From the NCBI GenBank assembly GCA_034431435.1, contig DAOUDG010000024.1, forward strand, positions 1 through 5,718: a DNA stretch of 5,718 nucleotides. Direction: 5' to 3'. Below, one piece after another: positions 1 through 5,362 of this stretch. The notes beneath the pieces were generated by a model. That model made no database searches. It was not told where the DNA came from and saw only the letters and a list, made by a program, of their open reading frames with translations. Position 1 is the first letter of the stretch; every line of letters starts with the position of its first letter. The translations under genes and the position numbers were made by a program. Origin of the DNA: JAHCIE01 sp034431435. Its GTDB lineage: Bacteria > Chloroflexota > Anaerolineae > Epilineales > JAHCIE01.

Positions 1-116
1 TGGCGGGCCTGGCCGACCGCACTGCCGAGGTCAAGCAGCGCTGCCACACCGTCCTGCAGTCGCGCGCCGATGCGCTGCTGGCGACGGCTGATCAGTTGAC
101 TACCCTCATGCCGCAT
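1..116 (-). CDS. N-terminus of an unidentified protein (runs off the left edge)
   Basis: This is an open leftward frame of 38 codons that starts at ATG 116-114 and has no stop before the window edge. The start is supported by its signals more than by its protein: AAGGTGAG lies 6 nt upstream, and a near-consensus promoter lies just before that. The visible peptide begins MRHEGSQLISRRQQ and continues basic and helix-like, with no motif I can recognise, so no function is offered. It follows mazG in the same direction, 50 bp beyond the mazG stop, but its own promoter suggests independent transcription. The competing reading is a rightward C-terminal fragment ending at TAG 141-143 on the opposite strand. 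That frame has somewhat higher third-position GC for most of its length, but its last ten codons become AT-rich, like an intergenic region, and they cover the promoter and SD. Confidence 0.6.
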   Translation of the reverse strand, partial: MRHEGSQLISRRQQRIGARLQDGVAALLDLGSAVGQAR

Positions 117-122
117 GTAGAT

Positions 123-130
123 CTCACCTT
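123..130 (-). promoter_or_regulatory. Ribosome binding site for the left-edge gene
   Basis: The leftward strand reads AAGGTGAG, then six bases, then ATG. This is a strong Shine-Dalgarno match at normal spacing, and it is what fixes the start of the left-edge gene at position 116. Confidence 0.65.
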
Positions 131-141
131 GGAATCAGTTT

Positions 142-170
142 AGTATACAGGCAGTTCGGTGGCGTGTCAA
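142..170 (-). promoter_or_regulatory. Near-consensus sigma-70-type promoter overlapping the mazG stop
   Basis: On the leftward strand TTGACA (170-165) is a perfect -35 box. It is followed by exactly 17 bases and TATACT (147-142), which matches the -10 consensus at five of six positions. The TGA stop codon of mazG (169-167) lies within the -35 hexamer. Transcription would begin about 7 nt after the -10 box, leaving a leader of roughly 20 nt before the SD and ATG of the left-edge gene. The local drop in GC content around 114-160 fits a regulatory region. Start-site mapping would settle it. Confidence 0.7.
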
Positions 171-1528
171 GGCGCAGCTTCGCCCAATCGCTCTGCCTGC
201 CACGCGGCGAAGCGTGCGGCAAAGCGGGTGTTGGCTTCGCGCAGCGCGCTCTCGGCATCCAGGCTGTCGATCTGGGCGACGCTCGCCAGGGCGAACAAGG
301 CGTCGCCGAACGTGCGAGCGCGCGCCTCATCCGACGCGGCCGCCCGCCACTCGGCCAGCGCGGCCTCGAACTCGGCCCACGCCGCGGCCCGGTCGAGCCA
401 GCGGAAGCCGTAGCGCACCGCCCGCCGCTGCATCTCCTGGGCGCGGGACAGAGCGGGCAGGGCCAGGGCGATGCCCGCGAAGGGGTCGGCGGCACGCTGG
501 CCCGCCTCGGCGCGCTCGGCGGCCTTGAGCTTCTCCCAGTTGCGCGTCACCTCGTCGGCGTCGGCGACGGACACCTCGCCGAAGACGTGGGGATGGCGGC
601 GAATCAGCTTGGTAGTGATGCCGCGCACCACGTCAGCTAACTGGAACTCGCCGTCGCGCGTCGCGATCTGGCTGTGAAAGACGATTTGCAGCAGCAGGTC
701 GCCCAGCTCCTCCGGCAGCTTCGCGATGTCGCCCGCGTCCAGGGTGGCCAGGACCTCGTAGGTCTCCTCCAGCAGGTATGGGCGCAGCGACGCATGGGTC
801 TGCTCGCGGTCCCAGGGGCAGCCGTCGGGGCTGAGCAGCGTCGCCATCACGTCGCCGAGGCTGGTCACCGCGCCCGGCTGGGCCAGGGCGGCCACGACCA
901 GCGCGCTCTCGCCCTGCACGCTGGCCCCCGGCAACGCGGCCAACGTGGTCGGCGTGACGGTTGGGGTGGGTGTGTCGAGGCCAGTGACCAGGGTGAGCGG
1001 GTGGTCGGCAGGGTAGGCGTTGGCGAGGGCGTGGGCGAGGCGGGGGAGATGGTCGGCCCGTAGCGCCGTCACCACGGCGAGGGTATCCACGCCGAGGCGC
1101 GGCGAGGCGCGACAGGCGAGATCGGCGGCGGCGACAACCTGGTAGTCGCCGCCAGGGATGTCCAGGGCCACGGCGGCCAGGGTGGCGTCGGCCAGGCTGA
1201 CGCCGGGGATGAGGCGCAGCGTTACCAGCGCGGGCTGATCGGGCGCCAGGCGGCACAGCGCGGGCCACAGCGAGTCGTCGACGGCCGGGTGACCGGGCGC
1301 GGCGTACACGACCCCCTCCCGTTCGCAAGCGAGGGCCAGCAACGCGGCGGCGGCGGCCTCGTCGTCGTCGGGCAATGTGTGGAGGCGCACGCGGGGCAGA
1401 TGGGCGGCGGCAGCGCAAGAATCACGCCGCCAGACGTCGCTGGCGCTGTCAAGGGCGCGGCGCGCGGCCGTTGTCCACTGGTCGGGGTCGCCGGGGCCGA
1501 GGCCGACGACGGTGAGCACGGGGGGCAT
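167..1528 (-). CDS. mazG: Nucleoside triphosphate pyrophosphohydrolase MazG, fused to an N-terminal tetrapyrrole methylase domain (YabN-like)
   Basis: The 453-residue protein has two parts. Residues 1 to about 210 resemble the SAM-dependent tetrapyrrole methylase (SUMT/CbiF-like) fold, with the glycine-rich GLGPGD near residues 9-14 and the APGHP segment at 77-81. From about 222 it is MazG, starting with the family's SPDGCPWDREQTH stretch (233-245). The catalytic metal-binding glutamates and aspartate are present as EETYE (254-258) and EELGD (273-277). MazG enzymes hydrolyse (d)NTPs to the monophosphate and pyrophosphate in the cytoplasm, cleaning the nucleotide pool. The methylase partner's substrate is unknown even in the Bacillus YabN family. 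A second MazG repeat follows at about 360-440, but its metal residues are eroded: FEAALAEW (387-394) and RTFGD (405-409) stand where EEELxEL and EELGD would be expected. Only the first site is therefore likely to be active. The start is ATG 1528-1526, with GAAGGA six to seven bases upstream. Length is near that of YabN. Confidence 0.93.
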   Translation of the reverse strand: MPPVLTVVGLGPGDPDQWTTAARRALDSASDVWRRDSCAAAAHLPRVRLHTLPDDDEAAAAALLALACEREGVVYAAPGHPAVDDSLWPALCRLAPDQPALVTLRLIPGVSLADATLAAVALDIPGGDYQVVAAADLACRASPRLGVDTLAVVTALRADHLPRLAHALANAYPADHPLTLVTGLDTPTPTVTPTTLAALPGASVQGESALVVAALAQPGAVTSLGDVMATLLSPDGCPWDREQTHASLRPYLLEETYEVLATLDAGDIAKLPEELGDLLLQIVFHSQIATRDGEFQLADVVRGITTKLIRRHPHVFGEVSVADADEVTRNWEKLKAAERAEAGQRAADPFAGIALALPALSRAQEMQRRAVRYGFRWLDRAAAWAEFEAALAEWRAAASDEARARTFGDALFALASVAQIDSLDAESALREANTRFAARFAAWQAERLGEAAP

Positions 1529-1596
1529 GGGCTGTCCTTCGGAAAAAGCCAGTAGTCAGATAGCGGATGGCAAGTGGTTGGTGGTCGTCCTGCGTC

Positions 1597-1633
1597 AATT
1601 ATAGTGACAATCCCCAACCAGCGGCCTATAATT
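1597..1633. promoter_or_regulatory. Inverted repeat spanning two opposed -10-like boxes in the mazG/glycosyltransferase divergent gap
   Basis: AATTATAG (1597-1604) and CTATAATT (1626-1633) form a perfect 8-bp inverted repeat with 21 bp between the arms. Read leftward, the first arm contains TATAAT (1603-1598), a possible -10 box for mazG, though no good -35 sits 17 bp before it. Read rightward, the second arm holds the -10 of the membrane-protein gene. A second, 7-bp pair, TGGTTGG (1575-1581) and CCAACCA (1614-1620), interleaves with it. The repeat may simply reflect two -10 boxes facing apart, or it may be an operator. The rest of the 124-bp gap shows nothing else beyond the mazG SD. Confidence 0.4.
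1604..1632 (+). promoter_or_regulatory. Sigma-70-type promoter for the glycosyltransferase-like gene
   Basis: GTGACA (1604-1609) matches the -35 consensus at five of six positions. It is followed by 17 bp and a perfect TATAAT (1627-1632). Transcription starting near 1639 would leave a short leader containing GAGGA (1643-1647), five bases before ATG 1653. The arrangement is as good as a promoter call from sequence alone can be in a high-GC genome. Confidence 0.65.
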
Positions 1634-1652
1634 CGGCCCACCGAGGACATGC

Positions 1653-3224
1653 ATGAACAACGCCCCGAGGACGGCCCTTCGCTTCACCGCCGTGGATGCC
1701 CTGCTCGCCGTGCTGCTCACCCTGGTTGGGGTGGCGGTGCGCCTCTACGCCCTGCAACTGGTTCCCACCCTGACCGACGAGACCGACGAGATTCAGTTTG
1801 CCCTGCGCATCGCCGGCGGCGGCTTCGCGCCCGCCGTGTCGGTGGACACCTACAATGGCCCGCTGCACCACTACCTCATGGCGGCGGGGCTGGCGTTGGG
1901 CGGTGGGGCGACCTGGCCGCGCAACCTGGTGATGCTCCTGGGCGCGCTAACCGTCGGCCTGACCTATCTTCTGGGCGTGAGCTTGGCGGCGCAGCAGGAG
2001 CGGGGGGGCGCAGCAGGCTGGGTGCGGCTGGCGGGCGCCATCGCCGCCGCGCTGCTGGCGGTATCCTTCGTGCCCGTGGTCGTCAACAGCCATATCGCCT
2101 GGTCCAACGCCACCACGCCCTTCTGGACGACGCTGACCCTGGTCATCCTCAGCGAGGCGCGGCGGCAGGGCCGGCCGACCCTGCTCATCGCGGCGGGCAT
2201 CGCGGCCGGGCTGGCCGTCCAGACGCACCCCACAGCCATGATCGTGCTGCTGGGCGCGGCGGTGTGGATCGCCGCCACCTGTCCTACCTGGCTGCGCACG
2301 CGCTGGCCCTGGCTGGCGCTGGGGGCGGCGATTCTGATGGTCAGCAACCTCATCCTGTACAACGTATTCACGGCGGGCGGCTCGGCCGAGGGCGCGGCGC
2401 GGCGGGACTACGCCTTTACCGGCGGGGTGAACCTGGCCGAGTACCTGGCCAACGTCCAGGGTTTTGTCGGCATGGCCTACCAGCTGGTCGGCTCGACCTT
2501 TATCTCGACGCTGGGCGGGGATGCGGCGGCGGCCATGCGCTCGCCGGCCGTCATCCTGTACGCCGTCGTTGCCGTGGCGGCCGTGCTGTACACGGCGCGG
2601 CGGGCCGGGTTGCCCCTGGCCTGCTGGCTGGCGGCCCTTGTTCTGCTGCCGGTCATCAACCGCGCCTACGACTCCCATATCTCGGCGCGCTACATGGCCC
2701 CGCTGCTGCCGCCAACCTTCGTCGCGATGGGCGCGCTGCTGGCGGCCGGGGTGGCGATGCTGCGCGGGGGCGGCTGGGCGCGGGTAGCCGTGGGCGTGGC
2801 AGCGGCGGCGCTGACCGCGCTGCTCGTCCTGTATCCTGCCGCGCGCCTGAACAATTACTACTTCTATGAACTGGCTGACGGTCGCAACAATGCCCGCCTG
2901 TGGCAGCTGGTCGACGCTGTGCGGGGGCCGGGTCAGGCGGGAACGCCCATCGTGCTGGACCGTGGCCTGCGCGACGCGAGACTCGACGCAGGCGGCCACG
3001 TCTACAAGGCGCTGGGGACACTCCTCGACCTGGAGCATGTCCCGCATCAGAACCCGCGCGTCGAAGAGTTGCCGACTGCGCCACCTGGCGCGCTACTGGT
3101 GTTGACCGACGCCCAGCGCGAGGCCCTGACGACGCCGCTACAGCTGACACCGGTCGATGTCGGCGCGCCGCCGCTGCCCGCCGCGCCGGGCGGCTACTGG
3201 CTGTACCGCGTGGGGCCGCGCTGA
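1653..3224 (+). CDS. Polytopic membrane protein, GT39/PMT-like (GT-C fold) glycosyltransferase family
   Basis: The 523-residue protein looks like an ArnT/PMT_2-type glycosyltransferase, which moves a sugar from a polyprenyl-phosphate donor on the outer face of the membrane. The first hydrophobic helix (about 14-35) is followed by the acidic loop TDETDE (41-46), where this family keeps its catalytic Asp/Glu. Then come GPLHHYLMA (69-77), and a series of hydrophobic helices up to about 395 (roughly ten in all). RYMAPLLPP (346-354) matches the conserved arginine-tyrosine-leucine-proline region of the family. The last 120 residues form a soluble extracytoplasmic tail without a recognised motif. 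Donor and acceptor cannot be told from the sequence. The start at ATG 1653 is chosen over the overlapping out-of-frame ATG at 1649 because only this frame is open and it has GAGGA five bases upstream. It is probably co-transcribed with the Fur-family gene 38 bp downstream. Confidence 0.8.
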   Translation: MNNAPRTALRFTAVDALLAVLLTLVGVAVRLYALQLVPTLTDETDEIQFALRIAGGGFAPAVSVDTYNGPLHHYLMAAGLALGGGATWPRNLVMLLGALTVGLTYLLGVSLAAQQERGGAAGWVRLAGAIAAALLAVSFVPVVVNSHIAWSNATTPFWTTLTLVILSEARRQGRPTLLIAAGIAAGLAVQTHPTAMIVLLGAAVWIAATCPTWLRTRWPWLALGAAILMVSNLILYNVFTAGGSAEGAARRDYAFTGGVNLAEYLANVQGFVGMAYQLVGSTFISTLGGDAAAAMRSPAVILYAVVAVAAVLYTARRAGLPLACWLAALVLLPVINRAYDSHISARYMAPLLPPTFVAMGALLAAGVAMLRGGGWARVAVGVAAAALTALLVLYPAARLNNYYFYELADGRNNARLWQLVDAVRGPGQAGTPIVLDRGLRDARLDAGGHVYKALGTLLDLEHVPHQNPRVEELPTAPPGALLVLTDAQREALTTPLQLTPVDVGAPPLPAAPGGYWLYRVGPR

Positions 3225-3262
3225 TACGGCCCCGACCGAATCGATTCAGGCAGGATTGACCT

Positions 3263-3712
3263 ATGAGCGCCCACTCCGAGATTCTCGAAACCCTGCGCGA
3301 GCATCGCGTGCGTCTGACGCCCCAGCGCATCGCCATCGTCGAGGTCATCGCCGACAAGCAAGGCCACGTGACCGCCGACGAGGTATACGCCGGCATCCAC
3401 GCCCGCTTCCCCTATGTGGACATCTCGACCGTGTACCGCACCCTGGAGTTCCTGACCGATCTCGGCGTGCTGAATGTCATCGACATGGGGGGTGGCCGCG
3501 CCGAGTACGAACTGGTCGGTCGCGAGCCGCATCACCACCTGGTGTGCCGCGTGTGCAAGCACACCACGAGCGTCGACGCCAGCCTGTTCCACCCGCTACG
3601 CGATGCGCTCTACGACCGCTTTGGCTTCGACGCCGACGTCCGCCATTTCGCGGTCTTCGGCGTCTGCCGACACTGCCGGGAGGCAGGGGAGGCCCCCAGA
3701 GGGCAGGGGTAA
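3263..3712 (+). CDS. Fur-family metal-responsive transcriptional regulator
   Basis: This 149-residue protein has the usual Fur/Zur/PerR length and layout. The N-terminal winged helix carries RLTPQRIAI (17-25) and ISTVYRTLEFL (54-64), the recognition-helix region. The C-terminal dimerisation half holds HHHLVC (90-95) and two CxxC pairs, C95/C98 and C135/C138, which would form the structural zinc site. Candidate sensing-metal ligands are H35, E83, H90, H92 and D105. Glu at position 83 is Fur/Zur-like, whereas Asp at 105 aligns with the iron-binding D104 of Bacillus PerR, so the metal sensed (iron, zinc or peroxide-iron) stays open. Such proteins usually repress metal uptake or stress genes as dimers bound to AT-rich palindromes; I saw no convincing Fur box in the window. 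AGGA (3252-3255) lies seven bases before the ATG. Confidence 0.93.
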   Translation: MSAHSEILETLREHRVRLTPQRIAIVEVIADKQGHVTADEVYAGIHARFPYVDISTVYRTLEFLTDLGVLNVIDMGGGRAEYELVGREPHHHLVCRVCKHTTSVDASLFHPLRDALYDRFGFDADVRHFAVFGVCRHCREAGEAPRGQG

Positions 3713-3722
3713 CGCACCGATG

Positions 3723-3754
3723 GCCCGCGTGCGCGGGCTGTGACCGCAGCCCGC
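3723..3754 (+). other. Overlapping, mutually exclusive GC hairpins after the Fur-family gene
   Basis: GCCCGC (3723-3728) pairs with GCGGGC (3733-3738) around a GTGC loop. The same right arm, extended to GCGGGCTG (3733-3740), can instead pair perfectly with CAGCCCGC (3747-3754) around a six-base loop. Only one stem can form at a time. No T-run follows, so this is not a classical intrinsic terminator, although it could still terminate or slow transcription, or protect the 3' end. A seven-codon ATG...TGA frame (3720-3743) overlaps both stems, probably by chance. Confidence 0.4.
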
Positions 3755-3776
3755 CCTGTTCGTGTGGCAGGTGTGG

Positions 3777-3800
3777 CCCATCCGCTGCGCGCGGAGTGGG
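3777..3800 (+). other. Imperfect hairpin in the leader region before the PucC-like gene
   Basis: CCCATCCGC (3777-3785) can pair with GCGGAGTGGG (3791-3800) as nine base pairs with a single bulged G and a five-base loop. It lies in the 178-bp gap between the Fur-family and PucC-like genes. GC-rich DNA makes such stems readily, so the role is uncertain. Confidence 0.25.
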
Positions 3801-3823
3801 TAGCCCCATCGAAATTACTCCCT

Positions 3824-3844
3824 CGCACGGTGCGTGGCTATAGT
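3824..3844 (+). promoter_or_regulatory. Possible promoter element and small palindrome before the PucC-like gene
   Basis: TATAGT (3839-3844) matches the -10 consensus at five of six positions and would place transcription start near 3851, about 40 nt before ATG 3891. No good -35 hexamer lies 16-18 bp upstream. CGCAC-G-GTGCG (3824-3834) is a perfect interrupted palindrome sitting where the spacer would be, which is a plausible operator position. The gene may instead depend on readthrough from the Fur-family gene. Confidence 0.3.
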
Positions 3845-3890
3845 TTGGAAGTGTGTTTGCTCGTCCTGCCCGCGCGTTGAGAACCCACCT

Positions 3891-5273
3891 ATGACTGCCT
3901 CGACCCCGCCCCCCGACCCGCCGTTCAACCCCTGGCGGCTGCTGCAACTCAGTTCGTTCCAGATCGGCTCGGCGATGGGCGACATCCTGGTGACGGCCAT
4001 CTGGAACCGCATCATGATCGTCACCCTGGGCCTGCCCGCCTGGCCCATCGCGCTGCTCATCGCGCTGCGCTACTTACTCACGCCGCTGAGCCTGTGGGCG
4101 GGCTTCCGCTCCGACACCCGCCCCCTGTTCGGCCTGCGCCGCACGCCCTACATCTGGCTTGGCCGGGGCATGATGGTCGCGGCCATGCCACTCCTCGGCC
4201 TGAGCCTGACCCGCTTCGTGGCGGCCGGCGCGGCGGCGGCGGGGGACGTGGTCGGCTGGCTGCTGGCGCTGGCCTTCTTCGTCCTCTACGGCAGCGGCTC
4301 GCTACTATCGGGCAGCCCGTTCCTGGCCCTGGCGCGCGACTCGGTGCCCAAGCCGCGCCAGGGTCTGGCCGTCACTACCCTGGAGACGACGCTCATTGTG
4401 TTGTTCCCCATCGTCGCCATCGTCTTCAGCGTGTGGATGCGTGACTTCAGCCTGGCGGTGTTCTGGCAGATGGTGCTAGCGACGGCGATTGTCGGCGGCC
4501 TGTTCTGGTTCCTGGCCATCCTGGGCGTGGAACGGCGCGCGCCGACCGTCGGCGCGGCGGCCACCGCCCCTGGCGATGCCGCCGGGCCGGACTTCCGCGC
4601 CACCTTTGGCCGCATCTGGGCCGACAGCCGCGTGCGCCTGTTCTGCGCCTTCCTGGCCCTGGCGACCCTGGCCGCCTGGGCACAGGACGCCATCCTGGAG
4701 CCGTTCGGGGCCGAAGTCGTGGCGCAAAACGTGGGGCAGACGACGCGCTACTCGGCCTACTGGCAGGGCGCGACGGCGCTGGTGCTGATCGCCATCCTCG
4801 TGCTGTGGCGGCGGCGCGCCCCAGAGCAGCAGAAGCCGGTGGCCCGGCTTGGCCTGAGCATCATGGCCGCCGGGATGGCCGGGCTGGCGGTGGCCGCGCT
4901 GACCTCCCAACCGCGCCTGGTAACGATCGCGCTGATAGTCTTTGGCATCGGCTTTGGCCTCTACACCTACGGCGGCCTGAGCCTGATGGTGGTGATGACA
5001 TCCGACACGGCGGCCGGCGCGTTTCTGGGCCTGTGGACGATCACGATTCTCCTGTCCCGGGGCGTGGGGATCTTCCTGGGCGGCGCGCTGCGCGACATCC
5101 TGTTGCACAGCACCGGCTCGCCAGAGTTGAGTTACGGCATCATCTTCGGCCTGGAGGCGCTGGGCCTGTTGGGCGCGGCGTGGCTGCTCTCGCACATCAA
5201 TATCGAGGGCTTCGCGCGCGATACGGGGCGGGTCAACCCCATCGAGGTCCAGGTCGCCGCCGCAGAGATGTAG
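3891..5273 (+). CDS. PucC/BCH-family MFS transporter (bacteriochlorophyll delivery family)
   Basis: The 460-residue protein has about 12 hydrophobic helices, split by a hydrophilic loop near 213-245, the standard 6+6 MFS plan. Family-specific segments are clear: IGSAMGDILVTAIWNRIMI (25-43) before the second helix, GFRSDTRPLFGLRRTPYIWL (71-90) in the first cytoplasmic loop, and AQDAILEPFG (264-273) followed by GQTTR (282-286). These match PucC, LhaA and Bch2-type proteins, thought to help deliver bacteriochlorophyll to, or assemble, light-harvesting complexes; the exact activity is unsettled. ATG 3891 is preferred over GTG 3834, because the extra 19 residues would be a Cys-rich stretch unlike the family, while from 3891 the protein opens with a short Pro-rich tail leading into the conserved PWRLLQLSSFQ. 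The SD before 3891 is weak. No pigment synthesis or antenna genes are in view, so a role in photosynthesis is inferred. Confidence 0.88.
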   Translation: MTASTPPPDPPFNPWRLLQLSSFQIGSAMGDILVTAIWNRIMIVTLGLPAWPIALLIALRYLLTPLSLWAGFRSDTRPLFGLRRTPYIWLGRGMMVAAMPLLGLSLTRFVAAGAAAAGDVVGWLLALAFFVLYGSGSLLSGSPFLALARDSVPKPRQGLAVTTLETTLIVLFPIVAIVFSVWMRDFSLAVFWQMVLATAIVGGLFWFLAILGVERRAPTVGAAATAPGDAAGPDFRATFGRIWADSRVRLFCAFLALATLAAWAQDAILEPFGAEVVAQNVGQTTRYSAYWQGATALVLIAILVLWRRRAPEQQKPVARLGLSIMAAGMAGLAVAALTSQPRLVTIALIVFGIGFGLYTYGGLSLMVVMTSDTAAGAFLGLWTITILLSRGVGIFLGGALRDILLHSTGSPELSYGIIFGLEALGLLGAAWLLSHINIEGFARDTGRVNPIEVQVAAAEM

Positions 5274-5292
5274 CCGGCGACCGAGGACGAAG

Positions 5293-5331
5293 GACGAAGG
5301 ACCAATGGGATTAGCCCGTTGGTCCTTCGTC
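5293..5331. terminator. Long inverted repeat, probable bidirectional terminator between convergent genes
   Basis: A 17-base left arm (5293-5309, starting GACGAAGGACC) pairs with 5315-5331 along its whole length except for one T-G position, around a five-base ATTAG loop. It lies 19 bp after the PucC-like stop and 31 bp before the stop of the convergent PASTA gene, the usual place for a shared terminator. Neither side has a true T-run. The left arm is preceded by direct copies of GGACGAA (5286-5299), and related GGTCCT/GTCC words follow the right arm (5335-5348). It may therefore be a copy of a dispersed intergenic repeat rather than a dedicated terminator. Confidence 0.6.
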
Positions 5332-5362
5332 TGTGGTCCTGCGTCCCTCGTCGCGCGCCGAG

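Noticed and set aside
3..143. Rightward open frame ending at TAG 141-143, which could be the C-terminus of another protein
   Set aside because: It shares codon boundaries with the leftward frame, so one mirrors the other. Its last ten codons are AT-rich and cover the leftward promoter and SD. Its higher third-position GC keeps it a possible alternative.
1574..2869. Long rightward frame overlapping the membrane-protein gene
   Set aside because: It gives a Gly/Arg-rich, low-complexity translation without hydrophobic helices or family motifs, whereas the overlapping frame encodes a clear GT39-like protein with its own promoter and SD.
1947..3047. Long leftward frame opposite the membrane-protein gene
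   Set aside because: Its translation is rich in Arg, Gln, His and Gly, typical of the antisense of GC-rich coding DNA, and shows no motif.
3757..3850. Hairpin-rich stretch considered as a tRNA or small structured RNA
   Set aside because: I could not form a cloverleaf with an acceptor stem and a T-arm motif, and no known riboswitch core was recognisable.
3834..3890. Upstream GTG start extending the PucC-like protein by 19 residues
   Set aside because: The extension is Cys-rich and unlike the family N-terminus, and it overlaps the possible -10 box; ATG 3891 gives the expected start.
4476..5195. Leftward frame opposite the PucC-like gene
   Set aside because: It is an antisense shadow with biased composition; the sense strand has an unmistakable MFS protein.
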